From positions 1 through 64,000 of the forward strand of contig NZ_FMYQ01000016.1 of the NCBI RefSeq assembly GCF_900096975.1: DNA of 64,000 nt, read 5' to 3'. Below are positions 25,297 to 34,512 of the stretch, piece by piece (position 1 is the first letter of the stretch; every line of letters starts with the position of its first letter). The DNA is from Paraburkholderia lycopersici. Its GTDB lineage: Bacteria; Pseudomonadota; Gammaproteobacteria; Burkholderiales; Burkholderiaceae. The position numbers and the translations under genes were made by a program. The notes below the pieces were generated by a model. That model was not told the DNA's origin and did not search any database. It was given only the letters and a program-made list of their open reading frames with translations.

Positions 25297-25581
25297 ATGG
25301 CCATGAAGAAAACGGACCTTGAGAAGAACAAGGCGCTGAAACTGCAGCAAGCAACGAAAAAAGCCGGGCCCGAGCGCTTCGGCAAAGGTTCGGCGCAACC
25401 GGTGCTGGACCGCCGCGAACAGCGCAAGCTGGACCAGGCGCAAGGGCTTGTGCCGTTCGCGTGCAAGCTCAACGCCGAACTCGTCGAAAGGCTGAAGGCT
25501 CGCGCCGAGGGCCATCCCGGCGGGCTCAACGGCCTGCTCGCGGAACTGCTGGAAGCCGGGCTCGCACGCGACGCGGCCTGA
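25297..25581 (+). CDS. Conserved hypothetical protein, Lys/Glu/Ala-rich
   Basis: 94-residue cytoplasmic protein with no recognised family. The first 50 residues are highly charged and lysine-rich (MAMKKTDLEKNKALKLQQAT). The last 40, LVPFACKLNAELVERLKARA followed by a GGLNGLLAELLEAGL segment, read as a beta-strand plus two helices, reminiscent of a small ribbon-helix-helix or helical dimerisation unit. A GGAGCA element precedes the ATG, and a terminator follows 25 bp after the stop. It is 66 bp behind the Mut7-C gene and could be co-transcribed. Confidence 0.7.
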   Translation: MAMKKTDLEKNKALKLQQATKKAGPERFGKGSAQPVLDRREQRKLDQAQGLVPFACKLNAELVERLKARAEGHPGGLNGLLAELLEAGLARDAA

Positions 25582-25605
25582 ACCCCGCCCTCCCGCGGCA
25601 CGCGC

Positions 25606-25638
25606 GAAAAAAAAGCCAGAGCAATGCTCTGGCTTTTT
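25606..25638. terminator. Bidirectional terminator
   Basis: GCCAGAGC / GCTCTGGC stem with an AAT loop (25615-25633), preceded by eight A residues and followed by five T residues. It lies between the plus-strand hypothetical gene and the minus-strand small secreted-protein gene. Confidence 0.9.
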
Positions 25639-25693
25639 ACATGGCAGCCCTCGCGCGGCGCTGCCGCCGCTCGAACGCTGCCTTGTGGGCGCT

Positions 25694-25918
25694 TTAGTTT
25701 GCCTGGCCCTTGTCTGCGGTGCCGGCGGCCGAAGCGCCTTCCGACACAGCGGCGCGCTTGCCGTGGTGCTTGAGTTCCTTGTGATGCTTCTTGGCCTTTG
25801 CCGGCGCGCTGGCTGCCGCCGGTGCGGTTGCGGCCGGGGCCGAAGCGTCTTGTGCAAATGCGTGAGCCGAAATCAGTGCGACCGATGCTGCGATGAGCGA
25901 GGCGAGAATCTTTTTCAT
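25694..25918 (-). CDS. Small secreted Ala/Lys/His-rich protein
   Basis: 74-residue precursor. MKKILASLIAASVALISAHA followed by FA-QD is a textbook signal peptide with cleavage near residue 22. The mature region is low complexity: an Ala/Pro/Ser stretch, then a basic KAKKHHKELKHHGKR patch (five His), then an Ala/Ser/Gly tail. Such small basic, His-rich exported proteins resemble acid-shock (Asr-like) or metal-binding peptides, but I see no motif that decides this. GGGGAA precedes the ATG by 6 nt. Confidence 0.65.
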   Translation of the reverse strand: MKKILASLIAASVALISAHAFAQDASAPAATAPAAASAPAKAKKHHKELKHHGKRAAVSEGASAAGTADKGQAN

Positions 25919-26341
25919 CTTTGTTCCCCAAAACCTGACAAATAATGACCGGCACGTTGTGAATTAGGACAGCGTGAAACGCGCGAAACGAAACTGGTCC
26001 GCTTGCCGATCTCGGCGGGCGTTTCGCGCGAAGCAGTATTACGCAGCGTAGGGCGTTTGTCATCCGTAAATGGTCGGGTGTATTTTCCGGGAGACAATTC
26101 CCTTTCAATTCGGATACGATCGATATTTACGCGCTCGTTTTCCGGAAGGCCGCTGTTCTCTCGCTTTATGCGCTGAATCGTCCTGCCTCTGCCCGGTTCC
26201 GGCCCAATTCGCGCCAGATCCAGCAGGAATCGACAAAAAAGGCGCTCCCGCGCCTCTTTATGCAGCGGACACCTTGCGCCATGTGCGCTCCCACCGTCGA
26301 AAACGCTGTCGCACCTGTTCCACGCGAAAAGAGATCTCCGC
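25919..26341. other. Intergenic region with an 11-bp inverted repeat
   Basis: 423 bp without a supported gene, upstream of both the small secreted-protein gene (minus) and the DMT transporter (plus). CGCGCGAAACG (25980-25990) and its exact complement CGTTTCGCGCG (26020-26030) flank 29 bp that can themselves form a short CCGC/GCGG stem. No recognised riboswitch. A purine-rich AAAAGAGA at 26328-26335 is the likely ribosome-binding region for the transporter. Confidence 0.45.
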
Positions 26342-27307
26342 TTGAAATCCGCCACCCGCCGCCACGTCCGCGCCAACCTGCTGATGCTGGCCGCCGCCCT
26401 GATCTGGGGCTCGGCGTTCGTCGCCCAACGACTGAGCCTCGATGCCATCGGCCCGTTCCTGTTCACCGGCCTGCGCTTCCTGCTGGGAGCCGCAGTCGTT
26501 TCAGCCTTTCTGTTCGTGCGACATCGCGCCGGCAGGCGCCCCGCGGCGAGCGGCGGCAGCCCGGCGGCCCCCGCGCTGTTCGACGGCGCGCTGCTGCGCT
26601 CGGGCATGCTGCTCGGCGTCGTGCTGGCCGTCGCGATCTCGCTCCAGCAGATCGGGCTCGGCTACACGAAGATCGCCAACGCCGGCTTCATCAGCTCGCT
26701 CTACGTCGTGATCGTGCCGATGCTGGGCGTGCTGCTGCGTCATCGCACGGGGCTCGGCACCTGGCTCGGCGCAGCACTCGCCGCGGTCGGCCTGTACTTC
26801 CTCAGCATCAACGAACACTTTTCGGTCATGTACGGCGACTGGTACCAGCTAGGCTGCGCGCTCGTGATCTCGATCCAGGTCATGCTCGTGGGCCATTACG
26901 CGCCGCGCCACGACCCGCTCGCACTTTCCATCGTGCAGTTCGTCACCTGCGGAGTGGTGTGCCTCGCCATCGGGCTCGCCTGCGAGCCGCTGCGCGTGGC
27001 CGACGTCCTGCGCGCCGCGCCCACCATCCTGTATGGCGGCGCGCTTTCCGTGGGCGTCGGCTATACGCTGCAGGTCGTCGCGCAGCGCGACGCCGCGCCC
27101 GCGCACGCGGCCGTGATTTTCAGCATGGAAGGCGTGTTCGCCGCGCTCGCGGGCTGGGCCGCGCTCGGCGAAACGCTCACGCCACGCGCCCTGGCTGGCT
27201 GTGCGCTCATGCTGGCCGGCCTGCTCGCCTGCCAGTTGCTGCCGGCCTGGCAGGCGCGCCTGCGTGCCCGTCAGCGCGCGGCCGCGCGAGCGCCGGAAAC
27301 GGTGTAG
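26342..27307 (+). CDS. EamA/DMT-superfamily transporter
   Basis: 321-residue inner-membrane protein with ten predicted helices and two EamA repeats. The repeats begin at NLLMLAAALIWGSAFVAQRL (residues about 12-31) and around 165-180 (LGCALVISIQVMLVGHYAPR). The conserved late segment ...FSMEGVFAALAGWAALGETLTP is the typical EamA end. Members export amino acids, nucleosides or other metabolites. The start is a TTG at 26342 behind AAAAGAGATCTCCGC; no better ATG is available without losing helix 1. Single-gene unit with a good terminator. Cargo unknown. Confidence 0.82.
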   Translation: MKSATRRHVRANLLMLAAALIWGSAFVAQRLSLDAIGPFLFTGLRFLLGAAVVSAFLFVRHRAGRRPAASGGSPAAPALFDGALLRSGMLLGVVLAVAISLQQIGLGYTKIANAGFISSLYVVIVPMLGVLLRHRTGLGTWLGAALAAVGLYFLSINEHFSVMYGDWYQLGCALVISIQVMLVGHYAPRHDPLALSIVQFVTCGVVCLAIGLACEPLRVADVLRAAPTILYGGALSVGVGYTLQVVAQRDAAPAHAAVIFSMEGVFAALAGWAALGETLTPRALAGCALMLAGLLACQLLPAWQARLRARQRAAARAPETV

Positions 27308-27358
27308 CGGTGTAGCGCCGCCGAACCCGCTTCAGACGGCTTCCTGTTTCGATGAATG

Positions 27359-27386
27359 GCGTCGCCCTCCGGCGACGCTTTTTTTT
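27359..27386 (+). terminator. Terminator after DMT transporter gene
   Basis: Perfect 8-bp stem GCGTCGCC / GGCGACGC (27359-27366 / 27371-27378) with a CTCC loop and eight T residues. Confidence 0.92.
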
Positions 27387-27388
27387 CG

Positions 27389-27680
27389 TGTGGATAACGC
27401 GCGATTGCGTCGTGCGTGGCGAGGTTATCCACGCAAGCCTCTGGACAACATGGGGACGACCTGGCGAACGAGTTGTGGAGCACTTCTTGATAACCGCGCA
27501 TGCGGCGCAATCGACCCAAAAGTTATCCCGGAAGCGCGCAATGCTTACAGGGTTTGTCCGCATAGCTATCCGTTTCGCATCGATATGAGCCGGCAGGTTA
27601 TTTTGCTGTTATCCACAGTTATTGCCGGGACTTGTTAACTGCTACTACCTATAAATATAAATACTGAAAAAGATATGGAG
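27389..27680. other. DnaA-box cluster with adjacent AT-rich segment
   Basis: Two perfect DnaA boxes (TTATCCACA) lie 220 bp apart in opposite orientation: 27389-27397 on the minus strand and 27609-27617 on the plus strand. TTATCCACG at 27425-27433 matches 8 of 9 bases. Further TTATC cores occur at 27489-27493 (minus) and 27523-27531 (plus). About 30 bp beyond the last box is a run of mostly A/T (27650-27676), striking in this GC-rich genome. The segment is gene-free between the DMT terminator and the end of the cinA-like gene. No dnaA, dnaN, rpmH or parAB is near, so it may be a DnaA titration or regulatory site rather than the main origin. Confidence 0.45.
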
Positions 27681-27727
27681 AAACACGCGACGCTCGCTGC
27701 GCTCGCGTGCTGCGCATTCGCGCAGGT

Positions 27728-28231
27728 TTATTTCGCGCACGCGATGACGCTATCGACGAAACGAGGCAAACCGAGCAACGCGCGGCGTGCAATCGATCTG
27801 CGGATCTCGTTGCGCCGCCCCGAAAACCACACCGTTTCGCCCGCGCTGACCACGCAGCCGCCTTCGAAGCAGGCCCACGCAAAGCAATGCGCGACGGCAA
27901 CGCCGATGCCATCGTCCTCGAGCCCTGGCAAGCCGATGCTCGCCAGCGCGACGCTCGCGCGTCCCGCGCTTCGCGCGAGGGCGCCTTCGGCGGCTTCGCG
28001 CGCAATGCTCTCGCTGAAGAGTCCGAAACGCGCGATGGTCTGCGCGCTCACGCCGGGCAGCGCCGCGAGCGCCGCTTCCGAATGCGCAACGCAGCCGAGG
28101 TCGAGGCAGCCCGGGGCACCGCGCTGCTCGGCCAGCATCGCGCCGATCGCACCGGCCGTGCAGGTTTCGACGCTCGCGAGCACGAGCGAGCGCGAGCGCA
28201 GATAGCCGACGATCTGCTTCGATATGTTCAT
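27728..28231 (-). CDS. CinA C-terminal-domain (PncC-like) family protein
   Basis: 167-residue stand-alone CinA-C domain protein. Family members of this size are nicotinamide-nucleotide amidases (PncC), recycling NMN to nicotinate mononucleotide. The usual AESCTGG active-site motif reads VETCTAG (about residues 22-28), with Thr for the family Ser and Ala for Gly, and the central SGIAGPDGG-type loop is replaced by ASIGLPGLEDDG. The fold is recognisable but activity is uncertain. The start at 28231 (MNISKQIVGYLRSRSL) matches the family N-terminus. It lies downstream of the sirtuin gene on the same strand, separated by a terminator, so NAD metabolism may link the two. Confidence 0.7.
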   Translation of the reverse strand: MNISKQIVGYLRSRSLVLASVETCTAGAIGAMLAEQRGAPGCLDLGCVAHSEAALAALPGVSAQTIARFGLFSESIAREAAEGALARSAGRASVALASIGLPGLEDDGIGVAVAHCFAWACFEGGCVVSAGETVWFSGRRNEIRRSIARRALLGLPRFVDSVIACAK

Positions 28232-28299
28232 GGCGACAGCGAACCGGAAAGGAAAACGCGAGTGTCGCACGCGCAATGCGCAACACGTCCGCGCAACGA

Positions 28300-28333
28300 A
28301 AAAGGGCGTGCGCCCCTGAGGATGCACGCCCTT
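28300..28333 (-). terminator. Terminator after the sirtuin gene
   Basis: On the minus strand an AAGGGCGTGCA arm pairs with GCACGCCCTT around an 11-nt loop and is followed by TTTTCG; it lies about 30 bp after the sirtuin stop. Confidence 0.82.
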
Positions 28334-28363
28334 GCGAATGCGCCCTGCCGCGACGCCACGCGG

Positions 28364-29122
28364 CTAGCCGCCCGCCATCATCCGCTCGATGGCCGGCTCG
28401 ATATTGAGCAAGCCGACCGTCGCAGGCTCGGCCTGGACGACGCCGAAACATTCCGCGCGCTGCGGCGCCGGATCGACGAGGAAATTGCGAGCATAACGGC
28501 CGTAGCGTTCGGGCGGCAGAAGCCGCTCGGGCGGAATGACCTCGAACGCCGTACCGACGGCGATGAAGAGATCGTCGGGCGTCAGGTCGCGCTGGATGCG
28601 CCAGAGCGTCTCGTACTCGGGCGCGGCTTCGTTGAAGAACACGACGCCGGGCTTCACGCCCTCCGCCTGTCCGCACGAGGGACAGGCCGCCTGCGGGTCG
28701 AGTCCCTTGCCGGAGACCGGGAAGCGATAGTCGCAGTCGGTGCACAGCAGCGAAATCATGTCGCCATGCAAATGCGTGACCTGGCGCGCGCCGGCCTGTT
28801 CGAGCAGGTCGTCGATGTTCTGCGTGACGAGGTGCACGCGCGCCGTGCCCCAGGCGTTCTGCCACTTCGCGAGCAGTTGATGGGCGGCGTTCGGGCGGGC
28901 GTCGCCGTATTCCGCGATGCGCTGGTTGTAAAAGCGGAAAACCGCTGGCCGGTTGCGGCGCCACGTGAGGTAATTGCAGACCTCGTCGATGCTAGCGTGG
29001 GACCAGATGCCGTCACCGGTGCGGAACGTCGAGATACCGCTTTCCGCAGACAGGCCCGCACCGGAAAACACGAACAGGCGAGGCAGTCTGCCGGACTGCC
29101 GCGGTTGCCGGGATTGCGCCAC
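28364..29122 (-). CDS. Sir2-family NAD-dependent protein deacylase
   Basis: 252-residue sirtuin that removes acyl groups from lysines using NAD+. NAD-binding motif GAGLSAESGI at residues 21-30, TQNIDDLLE at 100-108, and the catalytic His119 in HLHGD are all present. A structural zinc site is complete: Cys127, Cys130, Cys147, Cys150. The C-terminal LFIAVGTAFEVIP replaces the common GTS motif but keeps the pocket. The Ala-Tyr-x2-Arg pattern of the SirT5/CobB desuccinylases is not obvious, so acyl preference is open. Monocistronic by its terminator. Confidence 0.92.
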   Translation of the reverse strand: MAQSRQPRQSGRLPRLFVFSGAGLSAESGISTFRTGDGIWSHASIDEVCNYLTWRRNRPAVFRFYNQRIAEYGDARPNAAHQLLAKWQNAWGTARVHLVTQNIDDLLEQAGARQVTHLHGDMISLLCTDCDYRFPVSGKGLDPQAACPSCGQAEGVKPGVVFFNEAAPEYETLWRIQRDLTPDDLFIAVGTAFEVIPPERLLPPERYGRYARNFLVDPAPQRAECFGVVQAEPATVGLLNIEPAIERMMAGG

Positions 29123-29328
29123 GTTTGCCTCCTTGATCGAACGGCGACATTATGACCGGGCGGCGGCGTTTCGACAGGCGTTCGAATGGCCCGCGCGCGC
29201 ATTGCGCCAGAGAACGGCCAGCAAGCCCTCAGGCCCGGCGCAGCGTGACGGCTGATGCATCCCCGCGCAGCAAGCTGCGGCAGCCCCGTGTGCGGCCGCT
29301 CAGCGTCTTCTGCGTCGATCGACGAAGC

Positions 29329-29359
29329 AAAAAGGGGATGCCGCAATGGCATCCCCTTT
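29329..29359 (-). terminator. Terminator after glmS
   Basis: 12-bp stem AAAGGGGATGCC / GGCATCCCCTTT (29331-29342 / 29348-29359) with a 5-nt loop; on the minus strand it ends in TTTTTGC, about 50 bp past the glmS stop. Confidence 0.88.
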
Positions 29360-29409
29360 CGCAGGACGTTTTGAGCGCGGCCGTTGCCGCTAGCCGCGCA
29401 CGAAAAACC

Positions 29410-31236
29410 TCACTCCACCGTCACCGACTTCGCGAGATTGCGCGGCTTGTCCACATCGGTGCCGCGCGCGCATGCCGTGTGATACGCCAGCAACTGCAGC
29501 GGCACCACGTGCAGGATCGGCGAAAGCAGCCCGTAGTGCTCCGGCATGCGGATCACGTGGATGCCGTCTTCGCTCGTGATGTGCGTGTCGGCGTCGGCGA
29601 ACACATAGAGCTGGCCGCCGCGCGCGCGCACCTCCTGCATGTTCGACTTGAGCTTCTCGAGCAGCGCGTCGTTCGGCGCCACCGTCACGACCGGCATCGC
29701 CTCCGTCACCAGCGCGAGCGGTCCGTGCTTGAGCTCGCCCGCCGGATACGCCTCGGCGTGGATGTACGAGATTTCCTTGAGCTTGAGCGCGCCTTCCAGC
29801 GCGATCGGATAATGCAGCCCGCGCCCGAGGAACAGCGCATTCTCCTTGCGCGCGAACTCCTCCGACCACGCGATGATCTGCGGCTCCAGCGCCAGCACCC
29901 CGTTGAGCGCCGCCGGCAGGTGGCGCAGCAGCTTCAGGTGCGCGGCTTCCTGCGCCTCGCTCACATGGCCGCGCAGCTTGCCGAGCGTCACCGCCAGAAT
30001 GAACAGGCCGACAAGCTGCGTGGTGAACGCCTTCGTCGACGCCACGCCGATCTCGCGCCCCGCGTGCGTGAGGAAGCTGAGCTCGGTCAGCCGCACCATC
30101 GCGCTCGTCGCCACGTTGCACACCGCGAGCGTGTGCGCCATGCCGAGCGACTGCGCGTGCCGGAGCGCGGCGAGCGTGTCGGCGGTTTCGCCCGACTGCG
30201 AGATCGTCACCACAAGCGCGCGCGGATTGGGCACCGACTCGCGATAGCGGTACTCGCTCGCGATCTCGACATCGGTGCGGATCTTCGCCACCGACTCGAG
30301 CCAGTACTTCGCCGTGAGGCCCGCGTAATAGCTCGTGCCGCACGCGAGGATCAGGATGCTGTCGATGCCCTCGAACACCCCCGGCGCGCGCTCGCCGAAG
30401 AGGCTCGCGTCGAACGTGTCGGCGGCGGGAATCGTGTCCGAGATTGCGCGCGGCTGCTCGAAGATTTCCTTCTGCATGTAATGGCGATACGGCCCGAGAT
30501 CGACCGCCCCGCCGTAAGCGCCGTAGCCCTGCACGTCGCGCGCCTCGCGCGTCACGAGGTTGCCGGCGCGATCGGCGATGCGCACGCCTTCGAGCGTGAT
30601 CTCGCACACGTCGCCCTCTTCCAGGTAGCTGACGCGCTCCGCGCTACCCGCAATGGCGAGCGCGTCCGACGCGATGAAGTTCTCGCCCTCGCCATAGCCC
30701 ACGACGAGCGGCGAACCGGCGCGCGCGCCCACCACCGTATGCGGCTGGTCCCGGTGCACCACGCCGATCGCATACGCGCCCGCGAGCTGCTGCACGGCCG
30801 CGCGCACGGCGGCGAACAGGTCGCCCTGGTAAAGGCTGTGGATCAGGTGCGCGATGACCTCGGTGTCGGTCTGCGACACGAACTCGTAGCCCTGCGCACG
30901 CAGCGTCTCGCGCAGCGACTCGTAGTTCTCGATGATGCCGTTGTGCACGATCGCGAGCGTGTCGCGCGAGAAGATCGGGTGCGCGTTGTTCACCGTGGGC
31001 GCGCCGTGCGTGGCCCAGCGCGTGTGGGCGATGCCGGTCACGCCTTCGAAATGCGTCTCGCGCACCTGGGCGTCGAGTTCGGCCACGCGCGCGACGCTGC
31101 GCACGCGCTGCGGGCCGCCGGCCGTCACGATGGCCACGCCGCACGAGTCGTAGCCGCGGTATTCGAGCCGCCGCAGTCCTTCGATCAGGACGGGAACGAT
31201 GTTACGAAGCGCTACCGCGCCGACGATGCCGCACAT
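29410..31236 (-). CDS. glmS: Glutamine-fructose-6-phosphate aminotransferase (isomerizing)
   Basis: Makes glucosamine-6-phosphate from fructose-6-phosphate and glutamine, the committing step of UDP-GlcNAc synthesis for peptidoglycan and LPS. 608 residues. The start at 31236 places Cys2 as the N-terminal nucleophile (MCGIVGAV), which requires processing of Met1; longer starts would block it. Glutaminase domain residues 1-240 (HTRWATHG, HNGIIENY), then two SIS sugar-isomerase domains (LACGTSYYAGL; SQSGETADTL; C-terminal AKSVTVE). It follows glmU by 88 bp on the same strand, so the pair probably forms an operon. Confidence 0.97.
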   Translation of the reverse strand: MCGIVGAVALRNIVPVLIEGLRRLEYRGYDSCGVAIVTAGGPQRVRSVARVAELDAQVRETHFEGVTGIAHTRWATHGAPTVNNAHPIFSRDTLAIVHNGIIENYESLRETLRAQGYEFVSQTDTEVIAHLIHSLYQGDLFAAVRAAVQQLAGAYAIGVVHRDQPHTVVGARAGSPLVVGYGEGENFIASDALAIAGSAERVSYLEEGDVCEITLEGVRIADRAGNLVTREARDVQGYGAYGGAVDLGPYRHYMQKEIFEQPRAISDTIPAADTFDASLFGERAPGVFEGIDSILILACGTSYYAGLTAKYWLESVAKIRTDVEIASEYRYRESVPNPRALVVTISQSGETADTLAALRHAQSLGMAHTLAVCNVATSAMVRLTELSFLTHAGREIGVASTKAFTTQLVGLFILAVTLGKLRGHVSEAQEAAHLKLLRHLPAALNGVLALEPQIIAWSEEFARKENALFLGRGLHYPIALEGALKLKEISYIHAEAYPAGELKHGPLALVTEAMPVVTVAPNDALLEKLKSNMQEVRARGGQLYVFADADTHITSEDGIHVIRMPEHYGLLSPILHVVPLQLLAYHTACARGTDVDKPRNLAKSVTVE

Positions 31237-31324
31237 GGATTCGATCCTTTGCAATGAGGGAGGCGTGGGGGCGCCGCGCGCGTTTTCGCGCAGCAGGCGG
31301 CGCACCACGCCCGGTACAACCCGT

Positions 31325-32686
31325 TCAGTTCTTTTTCTTCGCCGGCCGGACGTAGCCGGGTTTGGCGAACTGCGTCTTTTCGTTGAGCGCGAGCGTGCCT
31401 TCGGGCACGTCCTTCCACACCGTCGTGCCCGCCGCGATGGTCACGCCACGGCCCACGCGCACCGGCGCGACGAGCTGCGTACCGGAGCCCACGAACACGT
31501 TGTCTTCGATGACCGTGCGATGCTTGTTCGCGCCGTCGTAGTTGCAGGTGATGGTGCCCGCGCCGATGTTCACGCCCGCGCCCACGTCGGCGTCGCCCAC
31601 GTAGCTCAGGTGGTTCGCCTTCGAGCCCCGGCCGATGTTCGCGTTCTTCACCTCGACGAAGTTGCCCACGTGCACCTCGTCGGCGAGCTGCGCACCGGGG
31701 CGCAGGCGCGCATAGGGCCCGAGCACCGCATTCGCGCCGACCGCCGCGTTCTCGACGTGCGTATAGGCGTCCACGCGCGTGCCCGCGCCGATCGACGCAC
31801 TGCGGATCACGCAGTTCGGACCCACGCTCACGCCGTCCGCCAGCGTCACGTCGCCCTCGAACACGCAGTTCACGTCGATGAACACGTCGCGCCCGCACGT
31901 GAGCGAACCGCGCACGTCGATACGCGCCGGGTCCGCCAGCGTCACGCCCGCCACGAGCAGCGCCGCGGCCACGTTGCGCTGGTGCACGCGCTCGAGTTCG
32001 GCGAGCTGCTGCTTGCTGTTCACGCCGAGCGTTTCCCATTCGTCGGCGGGCTGCGCGGTCACGGCCGGATGGCCGGAGGCGATCGCCGCCTGCACGACGT
32101 CGGTGAGGTAATACTCGCCCTGGGCGTTGTCGTTCTTCAGCGCGGCGAGCCAGCCCGCGAGCGGCGCGGTCGGCGTCACGACGATGCCCGTGTTGATCTC
32201 GGCGATTCCGCGTTCTTCCTCGCTTGCGTCCTTCTGCTCGACGATGCGCACGACCTCGCCCGCCGCGTCGCGCACGATGCGGCCGTAACCGGTGGGGTCG
32301 GCGAGCGTGACGGTGAGAATGCCGTAGCCGTTGCGGCCGGCGGCATCGACAAGACGCCTGAGCGTCGCCGCGCGCGTGAGCGGCACGTCGCCGTACAGCA
32401 CGAGCGTGGGCACGGTCGTGTCGAGCAGCGGCAGCGCCTGCGCGAGCGCGTGGCCCGTGCCGAGCTGCTCGGCCTGCAGCGCGAACTGGACGTCGGGCGC
32501 GCCGACGGCTTCGCGCACGGCCTCGCCGCCATGGCCGACCACGACGACGAGCCGGGTGGGCGAAAGCGTGCGGGCGGTGTCGATGACGTGCGAGAGGAGC
32601 GGCTTGCCGGCGAGCGGATGGAGCACTTTCGGCAGCGCGGAGTGCATGCGTTTGCCCATGCCCGCCGCGAGGATCACGATGTTCAT
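31325..32686 (-). CDS. glmU: Bifunctional UDP-GlcNAc pyrophosphorylase / GlcN-1-P acetyltransferase
   Basis: Two-domain enzyme that acetylates glucosamine-1-phosphate and then uridylates it to UDP-GlcNAc. 453 residues, the standard length. N-terminal nucleotidyltransferase domain with ILAAGMGKRMHSALPKVLHP (residues 4-23) and YGDVPLT; C-terminal left-handed beta-helix with hexapeptide repeats from about residue 250 (IGAGTRV, VGDADVGAGVNIGAGT) including the catalytic-region His in GSKANHLSYVGD. The start at 32686 gives the correct N-terminus. It is upstream of glmS, so both steps flanking GlmM are co-located. Confidence 0.97.
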   Translation of the reverse strand: MNIVILAAGMGKRMHSALPKVLHPLAGKPLLSHVIDTARTLSPTRLVVVVGHGGEAVREAVGAPDVQFALQAEQLGTGHALAQALPLLDTTVPTLVLYGDVPLTRAATLRRLVDAAGRNGYGILTVTLADPTGYGRIVRDAAGEVVRIVEQKDASEEERGIAEINTGIVVTPTAPLAGWLAALKNDNAQGEYYLTDVVQAAIASGHPAVTAQPADEWETLGVNSKQQLAELERVHQRNVAAALLVAGVTLADPARIDVRGSLTCGRDVFIDVNCVFEGDVTLADGVSVGPNCVIRSASIGAGTRVDAYTHVENAAVGANAVLGPYARLRPGAQLADEVHVGNFVEVKNANIGRGSKANHLSYVGDADVGAGVNIGAGTITCNYDGANKHRTVIEDNVFVGSGTQLVAPVRVGRGVTIAAGTTVWKDVPEGTLALNEKTQFAKPGYVRPAKKKN

Positions 32687-32933
32687 TGCATCGATGACTG
32701 GATAAGGAATGAAGCGGCTGATTCTAGCATGGGGGTATCCTCGGAACGTCGCCCCGACGGGCTCCCGCGCCCGGACGAACACGTTGTAACAACGTCGCTT
32801 CCGGCAATCGGCCTGTGCCCGCAAAACGTCCCATGCGGGGTCGGAGCGTTTGATTGCCGCGCCCGCGTGCCCAGGCGCATGAGGCTCGGGCGCGCGCGAG
32901 AAGCGGACCGCCAGCGCGGCCTGAAAACGCGGC

Positions 32934-33917
<984 letters not shown>

Positions 33918-33920
33918 GAA

Positions 33921-34316
33921 TCAGTCCTCTTTGATGCGAAAGACCTCGACGCCCACCGCGTCGCAGTCCGGATAAACGTCGGGCTTCTCGGTCGAGACGC
34001 GCACCGCGCGCACCTGGTCGTGCGAGAGCAGTGCCGCGGCGAGATCGTCGCAGAGGGTTTCCTGCAGATGGATATGGCCCTGGCTCACGCGCGCGGCGAC
34101 GGTCGCGCGCATGAAGTCGTAATCGACGACTTCGCGCAGCTTGTCCTCGCGCGGCGTGGTCAACGCGAGCGGCACGAACAGGTCGACGTTGATGACGACG
34201 CGCTGCTCGCCGCGCTTTTCGAAGTCATGCACGCCGATGTTGATGTGCACTTCGTAGTTGCGCAGGAAAAGCCGGCGGCAGTCGGCGAGCCGGGGGTGAA
34301 GCAAAACGGTGGACAT
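33921..34316 (-). CDS. folB: Dihydroneopterin aldolase
   Basis: 131-residue FolB-type aldolase/epimerase of folate (pterin) synthesis. Typical stretches: RRLFLRNYEVHINIGVHDFEKRGEQRVVINVDL (residues about 14-46, shown by the family core NIGVHDFEKRGEQ) and VDYDFMR before LQETLCDDLAAALL. It sits between the FolM-like SDR gene (196 bp upstream) and ttcA (3 bp downstream), so a pterin-related transcription unit is likely. Confidence 0.93.
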   Translation of the reverse strand: MSTVLLHPRLADCRRLFLRNYEVHINIGVHDFEKRGEQRVVINVDLFVPLALTTPREDKLREVVDYDFMRATVAARVSQGHIHLQETLCDDLAAALLSHDQVRAVRVSTEKPDVYPDCDAVGVEVFRIKED

Positions 34317-34512
34317 GTCTGTTCCAGTCGATAAAAGCGTGCTTTCTCTCGCACGTATGCGGGCGAGTGCGCCCGGCGGTCATCCGGCCGGTCTGCAAAA
34401 CCGCTCGTGCGCGGCGGTTCGCGTTCCTTTGCCTTTGTCAGCACCGCCTGCATGCGGGTTTGCGTGCAGCGGTCTATGCATTTAGTTGCGAAACAGGGTG
34501 CGGCGCCCGGCT

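Noticed and set aside
24421..25581. Toxin-antitoxin pair (PIN-like nuclease plus small protein)
   Set aside because: The nuclease is 269 residues with extra domains and comes first; the second protein lacks a recognisable antitoxin domain and spacing is 66 bp.
27389..27680. Main chromosomal origin (oriC)
   Set aside because: No dnaA, dnaN, gyrB, rpmH or parAB nearby and only two perfect boxes; kept as a DnaA-box cluster instead.
29410..31324. glmS ribozyme upstream of glmS
   Set aside because: Only 88 bp separate glmS from glmU and no ribozyme core is seen; that ribozyme is typical of Gram-positive bacteria.
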